Source: an uncultured Erysipelotrichaceae bacterium (lineage in GTDB: Bacteria > Bacillota_I > Bacilli_A > Acholeplasmatales > Anaeroplasmataceae). Taken from it: 7,107 bases of DNA. Shown here one piece after another: positions 1-6,205 of this stretch. The notes beneath the pieces are model-generated. The model was not told the DNA's origin. It saw only the letters and a list, made by a program, of their open reading frames with translations, and did not search any database. The number at the start of each line of letters is the position of its first letter. The first letter of the stretch is position 1. Both the position numbers and the translations under genes were made by a program. The stretch spans positions 1 to 7,107 of the forward strand of contig CACZRY010000161.1 in assembly GCA_902783745.1 (NCBI GenBank), in the 5' to 3' direction.

Positions 1-78
1 AATATAATTGTTTCTGAAAATCCTATTACTCAAGAACAACGTACAGCTATCAACAATGCATACGAAGCTAATAAATAA
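1..78 (+). CDS. C-terminal end of an upstream gene, probably the oligopeptide-binding protein OppA (partial)
   Basis: An open frame enters from the left edge and ends at a TAA at 76-78, giving 25 residues that finish in AYEANK. The fragment is hydrophilic with no membrane segment and is too short to show a family signature. The assignment to OppA, the extracellular peptide-binding lipoprotein that feeds OppBCDF, is inferred only from position. It lies directly upstream of oppB on the same strand, the commonest place for oppA, and a terminator-like hairpin in the gap is typical where the binding protein is made in excess of the membrane complex. Another upstream gene is possible. Confidence 0.55.
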   Translation, partial: NIIVSENPITQEQRTAINNAYEANK

Positions 79-145
79 GTTTGAATTTTAAAAAAACTAT
101 CGATAAAAAATAAAATAATTTAAATTTTTGTTGAAAAAAATCGAG

Positions 146-183
146 TAGGGGAATAATATATAATTATTCCCTTATTTTTTTTT
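146..183 (+). terminator. Rho-independent terminator or attenuator between presumed oppA and oppB
   Basis: A perfect 9-bp stem (GGGAATAAT at 149-157 with ATTATTCCC at 163-171) closes a 5-nt loop. It can extend to 12 bp through a G-T wobble and two A-T pairs (146-148 with 172-174). A run of nine T follows at 175-183. This is the standard layout of an intrinsic terminator on the + strand. No convincing promoter lies between it and oppB, so it probably works as a leaky terminator: most transcripts stop after the upstream gene and a fraction reads through into oppBCDF. Confidence 0.85.
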
Positions 184-190
184 AGAAAGG
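184..190 (+). promoter_or_regulatory. Ribosome binding site of oppB
   Basis: AGAAAGG sits 10 nt before the ATG at 201 and begins right after the T-tract of the terminator. It is the only purine-rich element near the start, and it supports this ATG. Confidence 0.7.
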
Positions 191-200
191 ATTTTTTTGT

Positions 201-1355
201 ATGGAAAAAACTAATAACACGGGTAGTGCAAAAGAAACAACGGCTTGGTATCGCGTTGTACTTAAATCACTAAAAAGCTTTTTTACTAATGCAACTTTTT
301 TATATATTTTAAGAAGAATTTTAACTTCATTTCTAACTCTAATTATTCTTGTTGCAATAGTAGCTGTATTAATTAGACTTTTACCTGAAGAGTCATTTTA
401 TAATGTTGAACAATATAATAAACTATTAGGTAGAATGGGATTGTTTGCTGCTGAAAACTATAAAAACAAACAATTGTTTATTTATGGAATTAAAGACATA
501 AATGGAAATGATATTTCTGTTTTAGAAAATATTTTCCAATATATTTATTATATTCTACCAATATATAAAGAAATACCTTATACATGGAACAATACATACA
601 CAGAAGTTAAAAAGGTGTGGAAAGGTTTTATTTATTTAGGTCGTTCAATAAAAAGTAATGAATTTATTGCTGATGTAATAAAAGAAAGAATGGGATTATC
701 TTTTGAAATCTCTATTATTTCAGTTTTATTAACATATATTGTGGGATTTCCTATGGGAGTTGCTATGGCTAAAAAGCCAGGTGGTATTGCTGATAAAATA
801 GGAACAATATTCATTGTGTTAAATTATGCTATACCTGCACTTGTTTTTTATCTTTTTGTTAAGAATTGGACAGGTAATAAAAACGGTATTTTTGGATGGG
901 CAGAATTTGGTTATGTATATAAACAAGGAGATCCGAGAACTTTAATTGTTCCAATCTTTTCAATATTCTTTTTAAGTTTACCTGGATTAATAATTTGGGT
1001 AAGAAGATACATGGTTGATGAATTAAATTCTGATTATGTTAAATTCGCTAGAGCCAAGGGATTATCTGAAAATAGAATAATGTATACTCATGTATTGAGA
1101 AATGCTTGCGTTCCTTTGGTTCGTAATATCCCTGCTACTTTATTAACTGCAATTATAGGTTCATATTTCGTTGAATCTATTTGGTCTATACCAGGAACAG
1201 GTAGAGAACTTATGAACGCTCTAAAGGGAACACCAGATATTCCTGCAATTCAAGGTTTAACAGTTTTATATGCTGCTATATCAATGCTTGCATTTTTACT
1301 TGGTGATATTATTACAGTTTTCTTTGATCCAAGAATTAAATTAACATCTAAATAA
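201..1355 (+). CDS. oppB: Oligopeptide ABC transporter permease OppB (AmiC-like)
   Basis: One of the two membrane subunits that form the peptide channel of the Opp importer. The 384-residue protein has a cytoplasmic N-tail (about 1-38) and a first membrane helix near 41-61. A polar extracytoplasmic segment of about 100 residues (62-167) follows. Five more helices lie near 171-191, 201-222, 248-268, 308-325 and 352-375. The cytoplasmic EAA coupling loop that docks on the ATPases is visible at 280-302 (FARAKGLSENR followed by LRNA). The end, FFDPRIKL, is typical of the family. E. coli OppB is 306 residues; the extra length is in the N-tail and the first external loop, as in Gram-positive AmiC-type subunits. 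oppC follows 13 nt downstream with its own ribosome site, so the two are co-transcribed. The family assignment is firm; the exact peptide range cannot be read from sequence. Confidence 0.95.
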   Translation: MEKTNNTGSAKETTAWYRVVLKSLKSFFTNATFLYILRRILTSFLTLIILVAIVAVLIRLLPEESFYNVEQYNKLLGRMGLFAAENYKNKQLFIYGIKDINGNDISVLENIFQYIYYILPIYKEIPYTWNNTYTEVKKVWKGFIYLGRSIKSNEFIADVIKERMGLSFEISIISVLLTYIVGFPMGVAMAKKPGGIADKIGTIFIVLNYAIPALVFYLFVKNWTGNKNGIFGWAEFGYVYKQGDPRTLIVPIFSIFFLSLPGLIIWVRRYMVDELNSDYVKFARAKGLSENRIMYTHVLRNACVPLVRNIPATLLTAIIGSYFVESIWSIPGTGRELMNALKGTPDIPAIQGLTVLYAAISMLAFLLGDIITVFFDPRIKLTSK

Positions 1356-1360
1356 GGAGG
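1354..1360 (+). promoter_or_regulatory. Ribosome binding site of oppC
   Basis: AAGGAGG overlaps the last two bases of the oppB stop codon and lies 8 nt before the ATG at 1369. It is near-consensus and fixes the oppC start. Confidence 0.85.
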
Positions 1361-1368
1361 TATTAGAT

Positions 1369-2349
1369 ATGGAAAATTCAATTAATTTAAATGAAAATGT
1401 TGATAATTCTACAAATGTATCTGATGGCCTTGATGATTTATTTGTTAGAGTTGAATTGAATGAAGAAGAATCAGAACATATTGTTTCAGAACCATATTCT
1501 TATTGGAAATCTGTTTTTAGAGTGTTTATTCATAAACCATCCGCAATTATATCATTAGTAACATTAGCTATTTTGTTATTAGGCATAATTATTATTCCAT
1601 TAATCGCTCCAGAAGGAGCCACTGAAATGAATAAATATGAATATGATTTAGGTTTATCATTTGAACATTTATGGGGTACTGATAAAATAGGTAGAGATTT
1701 ATTCTTTACTACTTGGAAAGGTGCAGGTAAATCATTATTACTTGCTATTATCGCATCCGGTATTATACTAGTTATAGGTACATTTGCCGGCCTTGCTTGG
1801 GGCTATTTCAAAAAGATTGATTGGTTATTTGTTGAAATTTATAATTTAATTACAAATATACCAAGCTTACTTATCTATATGTTATTAGCTGTAGTTTTTT
1901 CAACAAAATTTGGTAGTGTTCCTATTGAAGTAAGATTTATTCTGTCACTTACACTAACAGGTTGGTTAGGTCTTGCTTTAATTATTAGAAACTTAGTTTT
2001 GATTATCGATAATAGAGAATATAATGTTGCATCTAAAACACTTGCAACACCTGCAACAAGAATCATGTTTAGAAATTATTTACCTTATATTTTAGGTGTA
2101 ATTATTACTCAATTTTCTTTATTATTACCAAGTATGATTTCATCAGAAGTTTCTTTAAGCTACTTTGGAGTAGGTCTTGCTGAAACAGACGTTTCAATTG
2201 GTGCTATTTTGGAATTAGGTATTGATAATTATTCTTTATATCCTTGGCAAATTCTTGCCCCTGCTTTCTTATTAGCAGTTATAATATTTATTTTCTTCTT
2301 AATGGGTACTGCATTATCTGATGCATTAGATCCAAAGAAGCATCGATAG
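1369..2349 (+). CDS. oppC: Oligopeptide ABC transporter permease OppC (AmiD-like)
   Basis: The second channel subunit, partner of OppB in the membrane. It has 326 residues. An acidic cytoplasmic tail (1-45) rich in N, D and E leads into a YSYWKSVFR segment. Six hydrophobic helices follow, near 57-80, 122-145, 152-178, 189-214, 238-256 and 298-316. The HLWGTDKIGRDLF stretch (100-112) after helix 1 is the well-known OppC/DppC motif. The EAA coupling loop lies at about 217-240 (ASKTLATPATRI, then LPY), and the end SDALDPKKHR is family-typical. In the EAA loop the usually invariant glycine (L-G-x-P in AmiD-like proteins) is alanine here (A226). The gene sits between oppB and oppD with a 10-nt gap to oppD, as expected in an opp operon. 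Identification is secure; the effect of the Gly-to-Ala change is unknown. Confidence 0.95.
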   Translation: MENSINLNENVDNSTNVSDGLDDLFVRVELNEEESEHIVSEPYSYWKSVFRVFIHKPSAIISLVTLAILLLGIIIIPLIAPEGATEMNKYEYDLGLSFEHLWGTDKIGRDLFFTTWKGAGKSLLLAIIASGIILVIGTFAGLAWGYFKKIDWLFVEIYNLITNIPSLLIYMLLAVVFSTKFGSVPIEVRFILSLTLTGWLGLALIIRNLVLIIDNREYNVASKTLATPATRIMFRNYLPYILGVIITQFSLLLPSMISSEVSLSYFGVGLAETDVSIGAILELGIDNYSLYPWQILAPAFLLAVIIFIFFLMGTALSDALDPKKHR

Positions 2350-2354
2350 GAGGG
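2348..2354 (+). promoter_or_regulatory. Ribosome binding site of oppD
   Basis: AGGAGGG begins inside the oppC TAG stop and lies 5 nt before the ATG at 2360. This strong, closely spaced site supports the chosen oppD start and suggests translational coupling with oppC. Confidence 0.85.
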
Positions 2355-2359
2355 CTAAT

Positions 2360-3481
2360 ATGAGTAAAAAAGAAATTACTTTAAATCCTATTGATAATGT
2401 AAAAAATGGCGAAGTTATTGCATCTGTAAAGAATTTAATTGTTAGATTTTCTGTTAGAAATAAAGTCTTAACAGCAATAAGAAATATTTCACTTGATATT
2501 TATAAAGGTGAAACTATCGCAATTGTAGGTGAGTCAGGTTCAGGTAAATCAGTTTTTACAAAATGTTTTACTGGTATGCTTGAAGAAAATGGTTCTGTTG
2601 ATGAAAATTCAGTTATTGAATATGCTGGTGTTGATTTAGCTAAATTTAAATCAAATGATGAATGGATTAATATAAGAGGAAAAAGAATATCTACAATTTT
2701 CCAAGACCCAATGACTTCATTAAATCCTTTAAGAAAAATTGGATCACAAATTTCTGAAGTTATAAGATTACATAGAGGATATAATAAAGCTGATGCTAAG
2801 GCAGAAGCTATAAAGTTATTAAAGCGTGTTGGTATTAAAAATGCAGAAGAAAGATATAATGATTATCCATTCCAATATTCAGGTGGTATGCGCCAAAGAG
2901 TTGTTATTGCAATTGCACTTGCATGTAACCCAGATATTTTAATTTGTGATGAACCAACAACTGCTCTTGATGTTACAATTCAAGCACAAATTTTAAATCT
3001 TATTCAAGAATTAAAAAATGAATATGGTTTCACTGTTATATTTATAACACATGATTTAGGAGTTGTTGCTGAAATAGCTGATCGTGTTGCTGTTATGTAT
3101 GCAGGTCAAATTATTGAATATGGTACTGCACAAGATATTTTCTATGATCCACAACATCCATACACTTGGTCATTATTATCATCTCTTCCTCAGTTAGGAG
3201 AAAAGGGTGAAAATCTATATTCAATTACAGGTACACCACCAAGCTTATTTAATGAGATAAAAGGTGATGCATTTGCACCAAGAAATCCATATGCTTTAGC
3301 AGTAGATTTTGTTAAGGAACCACCTATGTTTAAGGTAAATGATACACATTATGCTAAAACATGGTTGTTAGATCCACGTGCTCCAAAGGTTGAAAAGCCA
3401 AAAATTTTAAGTGAGATTACAGAGCGCGTTGCAAAAATATACTCAGGAGGTTTAAAAACAAATGAAGAACAAGAACAATAA
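2360..3481 (+). CDS. oppD: Oligopeptide ABC transporter ATP-binding protein OppD (AmiE-like)
   Basis: A cytoplasmic ATPase that pairs with OppF to power peptide import. All ABC motifs are intact in the 373-residue protein: Walker A GESGSGKS (57-64), Q-loop FQDP with Q115, signature YSGGMRQR (173-180), Walker B ILICDEPT with catalytic E198, D-loop TALD (201-204) and switch histidine H231. The oligopeptide-transporter C-terminal region follows ([12 protein letters not shown] from about 266, then GTPPSL at 291-296). Many OppD/DppD proteins carry three cysteines in this tail (G-C, R-C and a third about seven residues on). Here they are D303, N309 and D316, as in the Ami-type ATPases of streptococci as I recall them. 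An Fe-S cluster of the kind reported for other Opp/Dpp ATPases is therefore not expected. The length is normal. The last 20 bases overlap the start of oppF. Confidence 0.96.
   Translation: MSKKEITLNPIDNVKNGEVIASVKNLIVRFSVRNKVLTAIRNISLDIYKGETIAIVGESGSGKSVFTKCFTGMLEENGSVDENSVIEYAGVDLAKFKSNDEWINIRGKRISTIFQDPMTSLNPLRKIGSQISEVIRLHRGYNKADAKAEAIKLLKRVGIKNAEERYNDYPFQYSGGMRQRVVIAIALACNPDILICDEPTTALDVTIQAQILNLIQELKNEYGFTVIFITHDLGVVAEIADRVAVMYAGQIIEYGTAQDIFYDPQHPYTWSLLSSLPQLGEKGENLYSITGTPPSLFNEIKGDAFAPRNPYALAVDFVKEPPMFKVNDTHYAKTWLLDPRAPKVEKPKILSEITERVAKIYSGGLKTNEEQEQ
3444..3450 (+). promoter_or_regulatory. Ribosome binding site of oppF, inside oppD
   Basis: The near-consensus sequence CAGGAGG lies within the oppD coding sequence, 11 nt before the ATG at 3462. 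It is the main evidence that translation of the long oppF starts here and includes the full N-terminal extension. No site of similar strength was seen before the internal methionines M554 and M582, next to the ATPase domain. Confidence 0.8.
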
Positions 3482-6152
3482 TACTTCTGAGAATTTAGAT
3501 TTAGTTAATGAATATAATATTTCAAAATATACTATCGATGACTTAAATTATGTTATTTCTCATACAAAATTAACAAATGATGGTTTCCCTTTAGTTTATC
3601 CAACAAGAACTAAAATGAATAAACCTATTTTGTTATCATTTTATAAAGCAAAGATTAAAAGCTTAGATGGGAAATTATTAGATGAAGAAGAAGCTACATT
3701 TGATATTACTGAAACAGATGAATTTGATATCAATGATAGTAATGCTAAAACTAAAGTTAAATTTTTAAGTGCTTTATTCTCTTTAAATAGATTTGTTGAT
3801 GGTGGTGTATATTACCATGGTAAATATTACACAAGAAAAATGACGCCTAAGTTTGCTAAATCATTAACAAAGAAATTTATGAGCAAATTCTTTCACATTG
3901 AAGATGGTCCATTATTATTAGAATATTTTGATAAGATGGATGGTGGATTCTTACCATATTGGCCTCAACATACATATGATAAGAAGAAGATTGTTAAATT
4001 TTCTGCAGTTAATGCAACAATTGAACGCGCCGTTTCTGGTGAGGAATCTAAATTAAATAATACATTTTCATTTGATATTTATGGTGATGATTTATTTGAT
4101 TTATCAAATCCAGATGATTTGATGAAGGCCGAAACTATTCGTTCATTATTAGACTCTAACTTAACTGTTAAAGGATTCTATTATAAGGGTGAATTATTAC
4201 CAAATAAATTATCTAAATCATTCAAAGCTTATATAGAAAAATCATTTGTAAGACATAATTTCACAATTAATCAACGTGATTATTTATTTACAAATGTAAC
4301 AAAAGATCAAAAAACTAATTATCCATTATACTGGCCTTTACAGAATAATTATGATAGAAAAATTGCAATTTCTGTTGTAAATGCAAATGTTACTTTATTA
4401 GGTATTGATGAAAAGTACAGTAATTTTGATGTTTATGCAAATGATAATAATGATCTTAATAGTGAAGAATTCCAAACAAAACTTAAAATCATACAATCAT
4501 TATTTTCACAAAAGTCTGCAATAACAGGCGCATTATACTTTGATGGAATGCTTATTCCTTCAAATTTAACAAAGTCTGAAATTGAAAGAAGAAAGAGTAT
4601 TGCAGAAAAAAATGCAAAAATATATATTGATGATAATGATGATTTCGTTAGAATTAATAAAAACTTTACGATTGAAGATAGATTTGATTTATTAAGATTA
4701 ACAGCAATTTATGACAAATATTATCCAAATAATATCGATATTATTTCTAAAAAAGATATAACATATGATAGAAATGATAATGATTTGATTTGTAAATTTG
4801 ATAGAACTAATGTAGTATCAGAATTTGGTAAATTTGAATTAGAAAATGACTTCACATTAGAATTGAAAAAAACAACTAAATTTGATGATATTAAATCAAA
4901 TGAATTATATACTATTTTAAAAGGACTATTTACTTTAGATTTAAAAGTAAGAGGTGCTATTTATTATAAGGGATTTAATGTTGCTCAAAAGAAAAATTCT
5001 AAGGGTTATAATGAACTATTATTAGAATTAAAGAATTATTTACCAAAAGATTATTATGATGAATTGATTTCTCATAAAAATGATGAATTTTATAAATATT
5101 CACTTGATAAGAAAAGTGGCATGTTAAAATATTGGCCAACTGTCGATAAAAATGGTCGTGAAGTTTTATGCTCTGTTGTAGAATCTAATGTACACTTTGG
5201 TAATATGAAGAGAGTTGTTAAAGCTTGTAATAACCTTAACTTCGATATTTATGTTGGTGAAACATTTGGCTTAGTTGGTGAGTCAGGTTCTGGTAAAACA
5301 ACTATTTCAAGAGCAATCTTAGGAATTTATAATTTAACTTCTGGAGCTATTTATTTCAAGGGTAAATTAATAAGTGGTCATTTGACTTCTCATGAAATAA
5401 AAGCAAAAAAGAAGTCTATTCAAATGATTTTCCAAGATCCAGCTGCTTCATTAAACGAACGTGCTAATATTGACTATATTGTTTCTGAAGGATTATATAA
5501 TTTTAAATTGTTTAAATCAAAAGAAGAAAGATTAGAAAAAGTATCACGTATGATGAGACAAGTTGGTCTATTGCCTGAACATTTATCTCGTTATCCACAT
5601 GAATTCTCTGGTGGACAACGTCAACGTATTGGTATTGCAAGAGCGTTAGTAATTGAACCTGAGCTTGTACTTGCAGATGAACCAATCTCAGCACTAGATG
5701 TTTCTATTCGTGCACAAGTATTAAATCTTTTGAAAAAACTTCAAAATGATAATGATTTAACATATCTATTTATTGCACATGACTTATCAATTATAAGATA
5801 TATTTCTGATAGAATTGCAGTTATGCATAATGGTAATATTGTTGAACTTGGTAATGCAGATACTATTTATAAGCATCCAATTCATCCATATACTAGAGCT
5901 TTATTAACTGCTATCCCACAACCAGATCCTAAAACAAAGGATGAAAGAAAGAAGTTAGTTTATAATAAGGCTGATATTGATTATGAAAAGTGTAGTTGGA
6001 TTAATATAGGAAATGATCATTATATTTTAGCAACTGAAGAACTTGCAAATGATTGGAAAAATGATATTATTGATCCAAAATACTTATATGCATCAAATGA
6101 AAAAAGTGAAGATTTAAAAATTAATGAAGATAATTCTAAACTAGCTTTATAA
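3462..6152 (+). CDS. oppF: Giant OppF: oligopeptide transporter ATPase with ~555-residue repetitive N-terminal extension
   Basis: The second cytoplasmic ATPase of the Opp importer, 896 residues against the usual ~310-350. The working ABC domain occupies about 568-820: Walker A GESGSGKT (606-613, K612), Q-loop FQDP (Q658), signature FSGGQRQR (715-722), Walker B LVLADEP (E740), D-loop SALD (743-746) and H773. An Opp-type tail follows (IHPYTRALLTAIPQPDP, then a divergent end) without the cysteine motif. Residues 1-556 hold four degenerate tandem copies of the Walker A half of the same domain, with anchor phenylalanines at 80, 204, 322 and 464; F594 is the equivalent in the real domain. The copies lack P-loop glycines, signature and Walker B, so they should not hydrolyse ATP. 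The frame is unbroken from a strong ribosome site, and the extension has the same AT-rich codon use as its neighbours, so a chance fusion or assembly error is unlikely. Long OppF proteins (about 850 residues, from memory) are annotated in Mycoplasma. The role of the extension is unknown; regulation, docking or scaffolding at the transporter is inference. Confidence 0.93.
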   Translation: MKNKNNNTSENLDLVNEYNISKYTIDDLNYVISHTKLTNDGFPLVYPTRTKMNKPILLSFYKAKIKSLDGKLLDEEEATFDITETDEFDINDSNAKTKVKFLSALFSLNRFVDGGVYYHGKYYTRKMTPKFAKSLTKKFMSKFFHIEDGPLLLEYFDKMDGGFLPYWPQHTYDKKKIVKFSAVNATIERAVSGEESKLNNTFSFDIYGDDLFDLSNPDDLMKAETIRSLLDSNLTVKGFYYKGELLPNKLSKSFKAYIEKSFVRHNFTINQRDYLFTNVTKDQKTNYPLYWPLQNNYDRKIAISVVNANVTLLGIDEKYSNFDVYANDNNDLNSEEFQTKLKIIQSLFSQKSAITGALYFDGMLIPSNLTKSEIERRKSIAEKNAKIYIDDNDDFVRINKNFTIEDRFDLLRLTAIYDKYYPNNIDIISKKDITYDRNDNDLICKFDRTNVVSEFGKFELENDFTLELKKTTKFDDIKSNELYTILKGLFTLDLKVRGAIYYKGFNVAQKKNSKGYNELLLELKNYLPKDYYDELISHKNDEFYKYSLDKKSGMLKYWPTVDKNGREVLCSVVESNVHFGNMKRVVKACNNLNFDIYVGETFGLVGESGSGKTTISRAILGIYNLTSGAIYFKGKLISGHLTSHEIKAKKKSIQMIFQDPAASLNERANIDYIVSEGLYNFKLFKSKEERLEKVSRMMRQVGLLPEHLSRYPHEFSGGQRQRIGIARALVIEPELVLADEPISALDVSIRAQVLNLLKKLQNDNDLTYLFIAHDLSIIRYISDRIAVMHNGNIVELGNADTIYKHPIHPYTRALLTAIPQPDPKTKDERKKLVYNKADIDYEKCSWINIGNDHYILATEELANDWKNDIIDPKYLYASNEKSEDLKINEDNSKLAL
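3597..3956 (+). repeat. OppF extension repeat 1 (residues 46-165), degenerate ABC N-lobe
   Basis: Starts at Y46-P47. Anchors: FDIT at 80-83, K98 at the Walker A lysine position, ALFSL at 104-108, and GGVYYHG ending at G120. F-to-G spacing is 40 residues, identical to the functional domain (F594 to G634). No P-loop glycines are present. The segment after G120 (lysine-rich, 125-142) matches the helix before the Q-loop in position only. Confidence 0.75.
3957..4328 (+). repeat. OppF extension repeat 2 (residues 166-289), degenerate ABC N-lobe
   Basis: Opens with YWP at 166-168. Anchors: FDIY at 204-207 (identical to FDIY at 594-597 of the real domain), acidic GDD in place of VGE, K222 at the Walker A lysine position, SLL at 228-230, and GFYYKG ending at G243. 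F-to-G spacing is 39, one shorter than the other units. A short VNATI segment (183-187) corresponds to the first strand of the ABC domain (VESNV, 573-577). Confidence 0.78.
4329..4721 (+). repeat. OppF extension repeat 3 (residues 290-420), degenerate ABC N-lobe
   Basis: Opens with YWP at 290-292. Anchors: SVVNANVTL (304-312) matches SVVESNVHF (571-579) of the real domain, FDVY lies at 322-325, K340 is at the Walker A lysine position, and GALYFDG ends at G362. F-to-G spacing is 40. After it, MLIPSNLTKSEIERRKS (363-379) clearly parallels KLISGHLTSHEIKAKKKS (635-652). This is the copy most similar to the functional domain past the glycine, and the best proof that the repeats derive from it. Confidence 0.82.
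4722..5129 (+). repeat. OppF extension repeat 4 (residues 421-556), most divergent ABC N-lobe copy
   Basis: Opens with YP at 421-422, without the W. Anchors: F464 (FTLE), no lysine at the Walker A position (L482), LKGLFTLDLKVRG (487-498), and GAIYYKG ending at G504. F-to-G spacing is again 40, and GAIYYKG is nearly identical to GAIYFKG (628-634) of the real domain. It is followed by a charged linker to YWP at 557-559, where the fifth, functional unit begins. Confidence 0.72.
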
Positions 6153-6194
6153 GGCAATAATTAGTTTTTAGATAAACTTTATTAAGAATTAAAT

Positions 6195-6200
6195 TTGAGG
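6195..6200 (+). promoter_or_regulatory. Ribosome binding site of the small membrane protein gene
   Basis: TTGAGG lies 5 nt before the ATG at 6206. It is moderate in strength and is the only candidate supporting this start. No separate promoter is evident in the 53-nt gap after oppF, so the gene is probably read with the opp operon. Confidence 0.6.
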
Positions 6201-6205
6201 ATATT

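Noticed and set aside
131..164. Promoter-like TTGAAA (131-136) with TAATAT (154-159) or TATAAT (159-164) before oppB
   Set aside because: TAATAT is a poor -10 box and the better TATAAT is 22 bp away; both fall inside the terminator stem-loop, and such matches are expected by chance in AT-rich DNA.
632..814. 60-codon open frame on the minus strand inside oppB
   Set aside because: Opposite a conserved permease region, with no ribosome site and no recognisable product; a shadow of oppB.
1875..2066. 63-codon open frame on the minus strand inside oppC
   Set aside because: Antisense to the EAA-loop region of a clear oppC; composition explained by the sense gene.
3462..5129. OppF extension as a separate gene fused by a sequencing error or lost stop
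   Set aside because: The repeats run continuously into the ABC domain at the same periodicity and in one frame, with no ribosome site at the junction; a single designed-in architecture explains it better.
3597..5441. DNA-level tandem repeat or recent duplication in oppF
   Set aside because: Similarity is seen only in spaced protein residues; the nucleotide sequences have diverged and show no long exact repeats, so the duplication is old.
5512..5694. 60-codon open frame on the minus strand inside oppF
   Set aside because: Antisense to the ABC signature region; its leucine- and valine-rich, low-complexity product is an artefact of the sense codons.
6163..6178. Small inverted repeat AGTTT / AAACT after oppF
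   Set aside because: Only a 5-bp AU-rich stem with no proper T-tract; too weak to call a terminator.
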